Notes: a model not told the origin generated them from the sequence alone. A stretch of DNA of 64,000 nt from Bryopsis sp. KO-2023 (GCA_030272585.1 BSYQ01000013.1:1-64000); one strand, 5' to 3'; shown: positions 12,356 through 27,400, counted from the first letter of the stretch. Numbers and translations are program-made.

Positions 12356-12547
12356 GGTATGAGGGCAACACGTTTGAATGCCTCCGTCGAGGGCTTTTGT
12401 ACTCGTCCATCAAGCACATCCAACCCTCCATAGCCAACATAATTAAGTTGCCCCGCCGGATTTCCTGAGACATCCCTGATCTCGGTACTGATCGGCCCCA
12501 ATCGTGCTTGATTGGCGAGTTCGGAAGGGATCGCATGTTTTCACGAT
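12356..12547 (-). pseudogene. 5S unit with degraded terminator region
   Basis: The spacer between unit positions 68 and 89 carries seven substitutions (68, 69, 76, 78, 80, 83 and 89), the densest cluster in the window. The change at 83 breaks the A4 run on the plus strand, so the gene at 12445-12561 has no T4 terminator. It also has the C4 stem run. Pol III might read through into the next unit downstream, at 12163. It is probably a decayed copy. Confidence 0.65.
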
Positions 12548-15500
12548 GGTATGAGGGCAACACGTTTGAATGCCTCCGTCGAGGGCTTTTGTACTCGTCC
12601 ATCAAGCACATCCATACCTCCAAATCGAAAATAATCAAGTTGCCCCCGCCGGATTTCCTGAGACATCCCTGATCTCGGTACTGATCGGCCCCAATCGTGC
12701 TTGATTGGCGAGTTCGGAAGGGATCGCATGTTTTCACGATGGTATGAGGGCAACACGTTTGAATGCCTCCGTCGAGGGCTTTTGTACTCGTCCATCAAGC
12801 ACATCCATACCTCCAAATCGAAAATAATCAAGTTGCCCCCGCCGGATTTCCTGAGACATCCCTGATCTCGGTACTGATCGGCCCCAATCGTGCTTGATTG
12901 GCGAGTTCGGAAGGGATCGCATGTTTTCACGATGGTATGAGGGCAACACGTTTGAATGCCTCCGTCGAGGGCTTTTGTACTCGTCCATCAAGCACATCCA
13001 TACCTCCAAATCGAAAATAATCAAGTTGCCCCGCCGGATTTCCTGAGACATCCCTGATCTCGGTACTGATCGGCCCCAATCGTGCTTGATTGGCGAGTTC
13101 GGAAGGGATCGCATGTTTTCACGATGGTATGAGGGCAACACGTTTGAATGCCTCCGTCGAGGGCTTTTGTACTCGTCCATCAAGCACATCCATACCTCCA
13201 AATCGAAAATAATCAAGTTGCCCCCGCCGGATTTCCTGAGACATCCCTGATCTCGGTACTGATCGGCCCCAATCGTGCTTGATTGGCGAGTTCGGAAGGG
13301 ATCGCATGTTTTCACGATGGTATGAGGGCAACACGTTTGAATGCCTCCGTCGAGGGCTTTTGTACTCGTCCATCAAGCACATCCAACCTCCAAATCGAAA
13401 ATAATCAAGTTGCCCCCGCCGGATTTGCTGAGACATCCCTGATCTCGGTACTGATCGGCCCCAATCGTGCTTGATTGGCGAGTTCGGAAGGGATCGCATG
13501 TTTTCACGATGGTATGAGGGCAACACGTTTGAATGCCTCCGTCGAGGGCTTTTGTACTCGTCCATCAAGCACATCCATACCTCCAAATCGAAAATAATCA
13601 AGTTGCCCCCGCCGGATTTTGAGACATCCCTGATCTCGGTACTGATCGGCCCCAATCGTGCTTGATTGGCGAGTTCGGAAGGGATCGCATGTTTTCACGA
13701 TGGTATGAGGGCAACACGTTTGAATGCCTCCGTCGAGGGCTTTTGTACTCGTCCATCAAGCACATCCATACCTCCAAATCGAAAATAATCAAGTTGCCCC
13801 CGCCGGATTTCCTGAGACATCCCTGATCTCGGTACTGATCGGCCCCAATCGTGCTTGATTGGCGAGTTCGGAAGGGATCGCATGTTTTCACGATGGTATG
13901 AGGGCAACACGTTTGAATGCCTCCGTCGAGGGCTTTTGTACTCGTCCATCAAGCACATCCAAACCTCCAAATCGAAAATAATCAAGTTGCCCCCGCCGGA
14001 TTTCTGAGACATCCCTGATCTCGGTACTGATCGGCCCCAATCGTGCTTGATTGGCGAGTTCGGAAGGGATCGCATGTTTTCACGATGGTATGAGGGCAAC
14101 ACGTTTGAATGCCTCCGTCGAGGGCTTTTGTACTCGTCCATCAAGCACATCCAAACCTCCAAATCGAAAATAATCAAGTTGCCCCGCCGGATTTCCTGAG
14201 ACATCCCTGATCTCGGTACTGATCGGCCCCAATCGTGCTTGATTGGCGAGTTCGGAAGGGATCGCATGTTTTCACGATGGTATGAGGGCAACACGTTTGA
14301 ATGCCTCCGTCGAGGGCTTTTGTACTCGTCCATCAAGCACATCCATACCTCCAAATCGAAAATAATCAAGTTGCCCCCGCCGGATTTCCTGAGACATCCC
14401 TGATCTCGGTACTGATCGGCCCCAATCGTGCTTGATTGGCGAGTTCGGAAGGGATCGCATGTTTTCACGATGGTATGAGGGCAACACGTTTGAATGCCTC
14501 CGTCGAGGGCTTTTGTACTCGTCCATCAAGCACATCCATACCTCCAAATCGAAAATAATCAAGTTGCCCCCGCCGGATTTCCTGAGACATCCCTGATCTC
14601 GGTACTGATCGGCCCCAATCGTGCTTGATTGGCGAGTTCGGAAGGGATCGCATGTTTTCACGATGGTATGAGGGCAACACGTTTGAATGCCTCCGTCGAG
14701 GGCTTTTGTACTCGTCCATCAAGCACATCCACACCTCCAAATCGAAAATAATCAAGTTGCCCCCGCCGGATTTCCTGAGACATCCCTGATCTCGGTACTG
14801 ATCGGCCCCAATCGTGCTTGATTGGCGAGTTCGGAAGGGATCGCATGTTTTCACGATGGTATGAGGGCAACACGTTTGAATGCCTCCGTCGAGGGCTTTT
14901 GTACTCGTCCATCAAGCACATCCAATACCTCCAAATCGAAAATAATCAAGTTGCCCCCGCCGGATTTCCTGAGACATCCCTGATCTCGGTACTGATCGGC
15001 CCCAATCGTGCTTGATTGGCGAGTTCGGAAGGGATCGCATGTTTTCACGATGGTATGAGGGCAACACGTTTGAATGCCTCCGTCGAGGGCTTTTGTACTC
15101 GTCCATCAAGCACATCCACACCTCCAAATCGAAAATAATCAAGTTGCCCCCGCCGGATTTCCTGAGACATCCCTGATCTCGGTACTGATCGGCCCCAATC
15201 GTGCTTGATTGGCGAGTTCGGAAGGGATCGCATGTTTTCACGATGGTATGAGGGCAACACGTTTGAATGCCTCCGTCGAGGGCTTTTGTACTCGTCCATC
15301 AAGCACATCCATACCTCCAAATCGAAAATAATCAAGTTGCCCCCGCCGGATTTCCTGAGACATCCCTGATCTCGGTACTGATCGGCCCCAATCGTGCTTG
15401 ATTGGCGAGTTCGGAAGGGATCGCATGTTTTCACGATGGTATGAGGGCAACACGTTTGAATGCCTCCGTCGAGGGCTTTTGTACTCGTCCATCAAGCACA

Positions 15501-15911
15501 TCCATACCTCCAAATCGAAAATAATCAAGTTGCCCCCGCCGGATTTCCTGAGACATCCCTGATCTCGGTACTGATCGGCCCCAATCGTGCTTGATTGGCG
15601 AGTTCGGAAGGGATCGCATGTTTTCACGATGGTATGAGGGCAACACGTTTGAATGCCTCCGTCGAGGGCTTTTGTACTCGTCCATCAAGCACATCCATAC
15701 CTCCAAATCGAAAATAATCAAGTTGCCCCCGCCGGATTTCCTGAGACATCCCTGATCTCGGTACTGATCGGCCCCAATCGTGCTTGATTGGCGAGTTCGG
15801 AAGGGATCGCATGTTTTCACGATGGTATGAGGGCAACACGTTTGAATGCCTCCGTCGAGGGCTTTTGTACTCGTCCATCAAGCACATCCAACCTCCAAAT
15901 CGAAAATAATC

Positions 15912-16027
15912 AAGTTGCCCCGCCGGATTTCTGAGACATCCCTGATCTCGGTACTGATCGGCCCCAATCGTGCTTGATTGGCGAGTTCGGAAGGGATCGC
16001 ATGTTTTCACGATGGTATGAGGGCAAC
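15912..16027 (-). pseudogene. 5S copy with two separate 1-bp losses
   Basis: The unit 15824-16013 is only 190 bp, the equal shortest. It combines the T68 deletion, the C4 stem run and loss of one C at unit position 110-111 (p97-98, helix IV). The terminal stem and helix IV are both affected. Confidence 0.65.
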
Positions 16028-18225
16028 ACGTTTGAATGCCTCCGTCGAGGGCTTTTGTACTCGTCCATCAAGCACATCCATACCTCCAAATCGAAAATAA
16101 TCAAGTTGCCCCCGCCGGATTTCCTGAGACATCCCTGATCTCGGTACTGATCGGCCCCAATCGTGCTTGATTGGCGAGTTCGGAAGGGATCGCATGTTTT
16201 CACGATGGTATGAGGGCAACACGTTTGAATGCCTCCGTCGAGGGCTTTTGTACTCGTCCATCAAGCACATCCAAACCTCCAAATCGAAAATAATCAAGTT
16301 GCCCCCGCCGGATTTCCTGAGACATCCCTGATCTCGGTACTGATCGGCCCCAATCGTGCTTGATTGGCGAGTTCGGAAGGGATCGCATGTTTTCACGATG
16401 GTATGAGGGCAACACGTTTGAATGCCTCCGTCGAGGGCTTTTGTACTCGTCCATCAAGCACATCCATACCTCCAAATCGAAAATAATCAAGTTGCCCCCG
16501 CCGGATTTCCTGAGACATCCCTGATCTCGGTACTGATCGGCCCCAATCGTGCTTGATTGGCGAGTTCGGAAGGGATCGCATGTTTTCACGATGGTATGAG
16601 GGCAACACGTTTGAATGCCTCCGTCGAGGGCTTTTGTACTCGTCCATCAAGCACATCCATACCTCCAAATCGAAAATAATCAAGTTGCCCCCGCCGGATT
16701 TCCTGAGACATCCCTGATCTCGGTACTGATCGGCCCCAATCGTGCTTGATTGGCGAGTTCGGAAGGGATCGCATGTTTTCACGATGGTATGAGGGCAACA
16801 CGTTTGAATGCCTCCGTCGAGGGCTTTTGTACTCGTCCATCAAGCACATCCAAACCTCCAAATCGAAAATAATCAAGTTGCCCCCGCCGGATTTCCTGAG
16901 ACATCCCTGATCTCGGTACTGATCGGCCCCAATCGTGCTTGATTGGCGAGTTCGGAAGGGATCGCATGTTTTCACGATGGTATGAGGGCAACACGTTTGA
17001 ATGCCTCCGTCGAGGGCTTTTGTACTCGTCCATCAAGCACATCCATACCTCCAAATCGAAAATAATCAAGTTGCCCCCGCCGGATTTCCTGAGACATCCC
17101 TGATCTCGGTACTGATCGGCCCCAATCGTGCTTGATTGGCGAGTTCGGAAGGGATCGCATGTTTTCACGATGGTATGAGGGCAACACGTTTGAATGCCTC
17201 CGTCGAGGGCTTTTGTACTCGTCCATCAAGCACATCCATACCTCCAAATCGAAAATAATCAAGTTGCCCCCGCCGGATTTCCTGAGACATCCCTGATCTC
17301 GGTACTGATCGGCCCCAATCGTGCTTGATTGGCGAGTTCGGAAGGGATCGCATGTTTTCACGATGGTATGAGGGCAACACGTTTGAATGCCTCCGTCGAG
17401 GGCTTTTGTACTCGTCCATCAAGCACATCCATACCTCCAAATCGAAAATAATCAAGTTGCCCCCGCCGGATTTCCTGAGACATCCCTGATCTCGGTACTG
17501 ATCGGCCCCAATCGTGCTTGATTGGCGAGTTCGGAAGGGATCGCATGTTTTCACGATGGTATGAGGGCAACACGTTTGAATGCCTCCGTCGAGGGCTTTT
17601 GTACTCGTCCATCAAGCACATCCATACCTCCAAATCGAAAATAATCAAGTTGCCCCCGCCGGATTTCCTGAGACATCCCTGATCTCGGTACTGATCGGCC
17701 CCAATCGTGCTTGATTGGCGAGTTCGGAAGGGATCGCATGTTTTCACGATGGTATGAGGGCAACACGTTTGAATGCCTCCGTCGAGGGCTTTTGTACTCG
17801 TCCATCAAGCACATCCAAACCTCCAAATCGAAAATAATCAAGTTGCCCCCGCCGGATTTCCTGAGACATCCCTGATCTCGGTACTGATCGGCCCCAATCG
17901 TGCTTGATTGGCGAGTTCGGAAGGGATCGCATGTTTTCACGATGGTATGAGGGCAACACGTTTGAATGCCTCCGTCGAGGGCTTTTGTACTCGTCCATCA
18001 AGCACATCCACACCTCCAAATCGAAAATAATCAAGTTGCCCCCGCCGGATTTCCTGAGACATCCCTGATCTCGGTACTGATCGGCCCCAATCGTGCTTGA
18101 TTGGCGAGTTCGGAAGGGATCGCATGTTTTCACGATGGTATGAGGGCAACACGTTTGAATGCCTCCGTCGAGGGCTTTTGTACTCGTCCATCAAGCACAT
18201 CCATACCTCCAAATCGAAAATAATC

Positions 18226-18344
18226 AAGTTGCCCCCCGCCGGATTTCCTGAGACATCCCTGATCTCGGTACTGATCGGCCCCAATCGTGCTTGATTGGCG
18301 AGTTCGGAAGGGATCGCATGTTTTCACGATGGTATGAGGGCAAC
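18226..18344 (-). rRNA. 5S copy with an expanded stem G-run
   Basis: There are six plus-strand C residues in place of five, the only expansion of this run with the rest of the stem intact; all other length changes here are losses. The extra G could bulge at the base of helix I. Confidence 0.6.
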
Positions 18345-21311
18345 ACGTTTGAATGCCTCCGTCGAGGGCTTTTGTACTCGTCCATCAAGCACATCCACAC
18401 CTCCAAATCGAAAATAATCAAGTTGCCCCCGCCGGATTTCCTGAGACATCCCTGATCTCGGTACTGATCGGCCCCAATCGTGCTTGATTGGCGAGTTCGG
18501 AAGGGATCGCATGTTTTCACGATGGTATGAGGGCAACACGTTTGAATGCCTCCGTCGAGGGCTTTTGTACTCGTCCATCAAGCACATCCAACCTCCAAAT
18601 CGAAAATAATCAAGTTGCCCCCGCCGGATTTCCTGAGACATCCCTGATCTCGGTACTGATCGGCCCCAATCGTGCTTGATTGGCGAGTTCGGAAGGGATC
18701 GCATGTTTTCACGATGGTATGAGGGCAACACGTTTGAATGCCTCCGTCGAGGGCTTTTGTACTCGTCCATCAAGCACATCCATACCTCCAAATCGAAAAT
18801 AATCAAGTTGCCCCCGCCGGATTTCCTGAGACATCCCTGATCTCGGTACTGATCGGCCCCAATCGTGCTTGATTGGCGAGTTCGGAAGGGATCGCATGTT
18901 TTCACGATGGTATGAGGGCAACACGTTTGAATGCCTCCGTCGAGGGCTTTTGTACTCGTCCATCAAGCACATCCATACCTCCAAATCGAAAATAATCAAG
19001 TTGCCCCCGCCGGATTTCCTGAGACATCCCTGATCTCGGTACTGATCGGCCCCAATCGTGCTTGATTGGCGAGTTCGGAAGGGATCGCATGTTTTCACGA
19101 TGGTATGAGGGCAACACGTTTGAATGCCTCCGTCGAGGGCTTTTGTACTCGTCCATCAAGCACATCCAAACCTCCAAATCGAAAATAATCAAGTTGCCCC
19201 CGCCGGATTTCCTGAGACATCCCTGATCTCGGTACTGATCGGCCCCAATCGTGCTTGATTGGCGAGTTCGGAAGGGATCGCATGTTTTCACGATGGTATG
19301 AGGGCAACACGTTTGAATGCCTCCGTCGAGGGCTTTTGTACTCGTCCATCAAGCACATCCAAACCTCCAAATCGAAAATAATCAAGTTGCCCCCGCCGGA
19401 TTTCCTGAGACATCCCTGATCTCGGTACTGATCGGCCCCAATCGTGCTTGATTGGCGAGTTCGGAAGGGATCGCATGTTTTCACGATGGTATGAGGGCAA
19501 CACGTTTGAATGCCTCCGTCGAGGGCTTTTGTACTCGTCCATCAAGCACATCCATACCTCCAAATCGAAAATAATCAAGTTGCCCCCGCCGGATTTCCTG
19601 AGACATCCCTGATCTCGGTACTGATCGGCCCCAATCGTGCTTGATTGGCGAGTTCGGAAGGGATCGCATGTTTTCACGATGGTATGAGGGCAACACGTTT
19701 GAATGCCTCCGTCGAGGGCTTTTGTACTCGTCCATCAAGCACATCCATACCTCCAAATCGAAAATAATCAAGTTGCCCCCGCCGGATTTCCTGAGACATC
19801 CCTGATCTCGGTACTGATCGGCCCCAATCGTGCTTGATTGGCGAGTTCGGAAGGGATCGCATGTTTTCACGATGGTATGAGGGCAACACGTTTGAATGCC
19901 TCCGTCGAGGGCTTTTGTACTCGTCCATCAAGCACATCCATACCTCCAAATCGAAAATAATCAAGTTGCCCCCGCCGGATTTCCTGAGACATCCCTGATC
20001 TCGGTACTGATCGGCCCCAATCGTGCTTGATTGGCGAGTTCGGAAGGGATCGCATGTTTTCACGATGGTATGAGGGCAACACGTTTGAATGCCTCCGTCG
20101 AGGGCTTTTGTACTCGTCCATCAAGCACATCCATACCTCCAAATCGAAAATAATCAAGTTGCCCCGCCGGATTTCCTGAGACATCCCTGATCTCGGTACT
20201 GATCGGCCCCAATCGTGCTTGATTGGCGAGTTCGGAAGGGATCGCATGTTTTCACGATGGTATGAGGGCAACACGTTTGAATGCCTCCGTCGAGGGCTTT
20301 TGTACTCGTCCATCAAGCACATCCATACCTCCAAATCGAAAATAATCAAGTTGCCCCCGCCGGATTTCCTGAGACATCCCTGATCTCGGTACTGATCGGC
20401 CCCAATCGTGCTTGATTGGCGAGTTCGGAAGGGATCGCATGTTTTCACGATGGTATGAGGGCAACACGTTTGAATGCCTCCGTCGAGGGCTTTTGTACTC
20501 GTCCATCAAGCACATCCATACCTCCAAATCGAAAATAATCAAGTTGCCCCCGCCGGATTTCCTGAGACATCCCTGATCTCGGTACTGATCGGCCCCAATC
20601 GTGCTTGATTGGCGAGTTCGGAAGGGATCGCATGTTTTCACGATGGTATGAGGGCAACACGTTTGAATGCCTCCGTCGAGGGCTTTTGTACTCGTCCATC
20701 AAGCACATCCATACCTCCAAATCGAAAATAATCAAGTTGCCCCCGCCGGATTTCCTGAGACATCCCTGATCTCGGTACTGATCGGCCCCAATCGTGCTTG
20801 ATTGGCGAGTTCGGAAGGGATCGCATGTTTTCACGATGGTATGAGGGCAACACGTTTGAATGCCTCCGTCGAGGGCTTTTGTACTCGTCCATCAAGCACA
20901 TCCATACCTCCAAATCGAAAATAATCAAGTTGCCCCCGCCGGATTTCCTGAGACATCCCTGATCTCGGTACTGATCGGCCCCAATCGTGCTTGATTGGCG
21001 AGTTCGGAAGGGATCGCATGTTTTCACGATGGTATGAGGGCAACACGTTTGAATGCCTCCGTCGAGGGCTTTTGTACTCGTCCATCAAGCACATCCATAC
21101 CTCCAAATCGAAAATAATCAAGTTGCCCCGCCGGATTTCCTGAGACATCCCTGATCTCGGTACTGATCGGCCCCAATCGTGCTTGATTGGCGAGTTCGGA
21201 AGGGATCGCATGTTTTCACGATGGTATGAGGGCAACACGTTTGAATGCCTCCGTCGAGGGCTTTTGTACTCGTCCATCAAGCACATCCATACCTCCAAAT
21301 CGAAAATAATC

Positions 21312-21430
21312 AAGTTGCCCCCGCCGGATTTCCTGAGACATCCCTGATCTCGGTACTGATCGGCCCCAATCGTGCTTGATTGGGCGAGTTCGGAAGGGAT
21401 CGCATGTTTTCACGATGGTATGAGGGCAAC
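21312..21430 (-). pseudogene. 5S copy with an extra base between helix III and helix II
   Basis: The plus strand reads GATTGGGCGAG for GATTGGCGAG, adding one C at p47-48. It is one of the few changes in the otherwise invariant 5' two thirds of the gene. Confidence 0.5.
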
Positions 21431-24400
21431 ACGTTTGAATGCCTCCGTCGAGGGCTTTTGTACTCGTCCATCAAGCACATCCAAACCTCCAAATCGAAAA
21501 TAATCAAGTTGCCCCCGCCGGATTTCCTGAGACATCCCTGATCTCGGTACTGATCGGCCCCAATCGTGCTTGATTGGCGAGTTCGGAAGGGATCGCATGT
21601 TTTCACGATGGTATGAGGGCAACACGTTTGAATGCCTCCGTCGAGGGCTTTTGTACTCGTCCATCAAGCACATCCATACCTCCAAATCGAAAATAATCAA
21701 GTTGCCCCCGCCGGATTTCCTGAGACATCCCTGATCTCGGTACTGATCGGCCCCAATCGTGCTTGATTGGCGAGTTCGGAAGGGATCGCATGTTTTCACG
21801 ATGGTATGAGGGCAACACGTTTGAATGCCTCCGTCGAGGGCTTTTGTACTCGTCCATCAAGCACATCCATACCTCCAAATCGAAAATAATCAAGTTGCCC
21901 CCGCCGGATTTCCTGAGACATCCCTGATCTCGGTACTGATCGGCCCCAATCGTGCTTGATTGGCGAGTTCGGAAGGGATCGCATGTTTTCACGATGGTAT
22001 GAGGGCAACACGTTTGAATGCCTCCGTCGAGGGCTTTTGTACTCGTCCATCAAGCACATCCAAACCTCCAAATCGAAAATAATCAAGTTGCCCCGCCGGA
22101 TTTCCTGAGACATCCCTGATCTCGGTACTGATCGGCCCCAATCGTGCTTGATTGGCGAGTTCGGAAGGGATCGCATGTTTTCACGATGGTATGAGGGCAA
22201 CACGTTTGAATGCCTCCGTCGAGGGCTTTTGTACTCGTCCATCAAGCACATCCATACCTCCAAATCGAAAATAATCAAGTTGCCCGCCGGATTTCCTGAG
22301 ACATCCCTGATCTCGGTACTGATCGGCCCCAATCGTGCTTGATTGGCGAGTTCGGAAGGGATCGCATGTTTTCACGATGGTATGAGGGCAACACGTTTGA
22401 ATGCCTCCGTCGAGGGCTTTTGTACTCGTCCATCAAGCACATCCATACCTCCAAATCGAAAATAATCAAGTTGCCCCCGCCGGATTTCCTGAGACATCCC
22501 TGATCTCGGTACTGATCGGCCCCAATCGTGCTTGATTGGCGAGTTCGGAAGGGATCGCATGTTTTCACGATGGTATGAGGGCAACACGTTTGAATGCCTC
22601 CGTCGAGGGCTTTTGTACTCGTCCATCAAGCACATCCATACCTCCAAATCGAAAATAATCAAGTTGCCCCCGCCGGATTTCCTGAGACATCCCTGATCTC
22701 GGTACTGATCGGCCCCAATCGTGCTTGATTGGCGAGTTCGGAAGGGATCGCATGTTTTCACGATGGTATGAGGGCAACACGTTTGAATGCCTCCGTCGAG
22801 GGCTTTTGTACTCGTCCATCAAGCACATCCATACCTCCAAATCGAAAATAATCAAGTTGCCCCCGCCGGATTTCCTGAGACATCCCTGATCTCGGTACTG
22901 ATCGGCCCCAATCGTGCTTGATTGGCGAGTTCGGAAGGGATCGCATGTTTTCACGATGGTATGAGGGCAACACGTTTGAATGCCTCCGTCGAGGGCTTTT
23001 GTACTCGTCCATCAAGCACATCCAAACCTCCAAATCGAAAATAATCAAGTTGCCCCCGCCGGATTTCCTGAGACATCCCTGATCTCGGTACTGATCGGCC
23101 CCAATCGTGCTTGATTGGCGAGTTCGGAAGGGATCGCATGTTTTCACGATGGTATGAGGGCAACACGTTTGAATGCCTCCGTCGAGGGCTTTTGTACTCG
23201 TCCATCAAGCACATCCATACCTCCAAATCGAAAATAATCAAGTTGCCCCCGCCGGATTTCCTGAGACATCCCTGATCTCGGTACTGATCGGCCCCAATCG
23301 TGCTTGATTGGCGAGTTCGGAAGGGATCGCATGTTTTCACGATGGTATGAGGGCAACACGTTTGAATGCCTCCGTCGAGGGCTTTTGTACTCGTCCATCA
23401 AGCACATCCATACCTCCAAATCGAAAATAATCAAGTTGCCCCCGCCGGATTTCCTGAGACATCCCTGATCTCGGTACTGATCGGCCCCAATCGTGCTTGA
23501 TTGGCGAGTTCGGAAGGGATCGCATGTTTTCACGATGGTATGAGGGCAACACGTTTGAATGCCTCCGTCGAGGGCTTTTGTACTCGTCCATCAAGCACAT
23601 CCATACCTCCAAATCGAAAATAATCAAGTTGCCCCCGCCGGATTTCCTGAGACATCCCTGATCTCGGTACTGATCGGCCCCAATCGTGCTTGATTGGCGA
23701 GTTCGGAAGGGATCGCATGTTTTCACGATGGTATGAGGGCAACACGTTTGAATGCCTCCGTCGAGGGCTTTTGTACTCGTCCATCAAGCACATCCATACC
23801 TCCAAATCGAAAATAATCAAGTTGCCCCCGCCGGATTTCCTGAGACATCCCTGATCTCGGTACTGATCGGCCCCAATCGTGCTTGATTGGCGAGTTCGGA
23901 AGGGATCGCATGTTTTCACGATGGTATGAGGGCAACACGTTTGAATGCCTCCGTCGAGGGCTTTTGTACTCGTCCATCAAGCACATCCATACCTCCAAAT
24001 CGAAAATAATCAAGTTGCCCCCGCCGGATTTCCTGAGACATCCCTGATCTCGGTACTGATCGGCCCCAATCGTGCTTGATTGGCGAGTTCGGAAGGGATC
24101 GCATGTTTTCACGATGGTATGAGGGCAACACGTTTGAATGCCTCCGTCGAGGGCTTTTGTACTCGTCCATCAAGCACATCCATACCTCCAAATCGAAAAT
24201 AATCAAGTTGCCCCCGCCGGATTTCCTGAGACATCCCTGATCTCGGTACTGATCGGCCCCAATCGTGCTTGATTGGCGAGTTCGGAAGGGATCGCATGTT
24301 TTCACGATGGTATGAGGGCAACACGTTTGAATGCCTCCGTCGAGGGCTTTTGTACTCGTCCATCAAGCACATCCAACCTCCAAATCGAAAATAATCAAGT

Positions 24401-27400
24401 TGCCCCGCCGGATTTCCTGAGACATCCCTGATCTCGGTACTGATCGGCCCCAATCGTGCTTGATTGGCGAGTTCGGAAGGGATCGCATGTTTTCACGATG
24501 GTATGAGGGCAACACGTTTGAATGCCTCCGTCGAGGGCTTTTGTACTCGTCCATCAAGCACATCCATACCTCCAAATCGAAAATAATCAAGTTGCCCCCG
24601 CCGGATTTCCTGAGACATCCCTGATCTCGGTACTGATCGGCCCCAATCGTGCTTGATTGGCGAGTTCGGAAGGGATCGCATGTTTTCACGATGGTATGAG
24701 GGCAACACGTTTGAATGCCTCCGTCGAGGGCTTTTGTACTCGTCCATCAAGCACATCCAAACCTCCAAATCGAAAATAATCAAGTTGCCCCCGCCGGATT
24801 TCCTGAGACATCCCTGATCTCGGTACTGATCGGCCCCAATCGTGCTTGATTGGCGAGTTCGGAAGGGATCGCATGTTTTCACGATGGTATGAGGGCAACA
24901 CGTTTGAATGCCTCCGTCGAGGGCTTTTGTACTCGTCCATCAAGCACATCCATACCTCCAAATCGAAAATAATCAAGTTGCCCCCGCCGGATTTCCTGAG
25001 ACATCCCTGATCTCGGTACTGATCGGCCCCAATCGTGCTTGATTGGCGAGTTCGGAAGGGATCGCATGTTTTCACGATGGTATGAGGGCAACACGTTTGA
25101 ATGCCTCCGTCGAGGGCTTTTGTACTCGTCCATCAAGCACATCCATACCTCCAAATCGAAAATAATCAAGTTGCCCCCGCCGGATTTCCTGAGACATCCC
25201 TGATCTCGGTACTGATCGGCCCCAATCGTGCTTGATTGGCGAGTTCGGAAGGGATCGCATGTTTTCACGATGGTATGAGGGCAACACGTTTGAATGCCTC
25301 CGTCGAGGGCTTTTGTACTCGTCCATCAAGCACATCCAACCTCCAAATCGAAAATAATCAAGTTGCCCCCGCCGGATTTCCTGAGACATCCCTGATCTCG
25401 GTACTGATCGGCCCCAATCGTGCTTGATTGGCGAGTTCGGAAGGGATCGCATGTTTTCACGATGGTATGAGGGCAACACGTTTGAATGCCTCCGTCGAGG
25501 GCTTTTGTACTCGTCCATCAAGCACATCCATACCTCCAAATCGAAAATAATCAAGTTGCCCCCGCCGGATTTCCTGAGACATCCCTGATCTCGGTACTGA
25601 TCGGCCCCAATCGTGCTTGATTGGCGAGTTCGGAAGGGATCGCATGTTTTCACGATGGTATGAGGGCAACACGTTTGAATGCCTCCGTCGAGGGCTTTTG
25701 TACTCGTCCATCAAGCACATCCATACCTCCAAATCGAAAATAATCAAGTTGCCCCCGCCGGATTTCCTGAGACATCCCTGATCTCGGTACTGATCGGCCC
25801 CAATCGTGCTTGATTGGCGAGTTCGGAAGGGATCGCATGTTTTCACGATGGTATGAGGGCAACACGTTTGAATGCCTCCGTCGAGGGCTTTTGTACTCGT
25901 CCATCAAGCACATCCATACCTCCAAATCGAAAATAATCAAGTTGCCCCCGCCGGATTTCCTGAGACATCCCTGATCTCGGTACTGATCGGCCCCAATCGT
26001 GCTTGATTGGCGAGTTCGGAAGGGATCGCATGTTTTCACGATGGTATGAGGGCAACACGTTTGAATGCCTCCGTCGAGGGCTTTTGTACTCGTCCATCAA
26101 GCACATCCATACCTCCAAATCGAAAATAATCAAGTTGCCCCCGCCGGATTTCCTGAGACATCCCTGATCTCGGTACTGATCGGCCCCAATCGTGCTTGAT
26201 TGGCGAGTTCGGAAGGGATCGCATGTTTTCACGATGGTATGAGGGCAACACGTTTGAATGCCTCCGTCGAGGGCTTTTGTACTCGTCCATCAAGCACATC
26301 CAAACCTCCAAATCGAAAATAATCAAGTTGCCCCGCCGGATTTCCTGAGACATCCCTGATCTCGGTACTGATCGGCCCCAATCGTGCTTGATTGGCGAGT
26401 TCGGAAGGGATCGCATGTTTTCACGATGGTATGAGGGCAACACGTTTGAATGCCTCCGTCGAGGGCTTTTGTACTCGTCCATCAAGCACATCCATACCTC
26501 CAAATCGAAAATAATCAAGTTGCCCCCGCCGGATTTCCTGAGACATCCCTGATCTCGGTACTGATCGGCCCCAATCGTGCTTGATTGGCGAGTTCGGAAG
26601 GGATCGCATGTTTTCACGATGGTATGAGGGCAACACGTTTGAATGCCTCCGTCGAGGGCTTTTGTACTCGTCCATCAAGCACATCCATACCTCCAAATCG
26701 AAAATAATCAAGTTGCCCACGCCGGATTTCCTGAGACATCCCTGATCTCGGTACTGATCGGCCCCAATCGTGCTTGATTGGCGAGTTCGGAAGGGATCGC
26801 ATGTTTTCACGATGGTATGAGGGCAACACGTTTGAATGCCTCCGTCGAGGGCTTTTGTACTCGTCCATCAAGCACATCCATACCTCCAAATCGAAAATAA
26901 TCAAGTTGCCCCCGCCGGATTTCCTGAGACATCCCTGATCTCGGTACTGATCGGCCCCAATCGTGCTTGATTGGCGAGTTCGGAAGGGATCGCATGTTTT
27001 CACGATGGTATGAGGGCAACACGTTTGAATGCCTCCGTCGAGGGCTTTTGTACTCGTCCATCAAGCACATCCATACCTCCAAATCGAAAATAATCAAGTT
27101 GCCCCCGCCGGATTTCATGAGACATCCCTGATCTCGGTACTGATCGGCCCCAATCGTGCTTGATTGGCGAGTTCGGAAGGGATCGCATGTTTTCACGATG
27201 GTATGAGGGCAACACGTTTGAATGCCTCCGTCGAGGGCTTTTGTACTCGTCCATCAAGCACATCCATACCTCCAAATCAAAAATAATCAAGTTGCCCCCG
27301 CCGGATTTCCTGAGACATCCCTGATCTCGGTACTGATCGGCCCCAATCGTGCTTGATTGGCGAGTTCGGAAGGGATCGCATGTTTTCACGATGGTATGAG

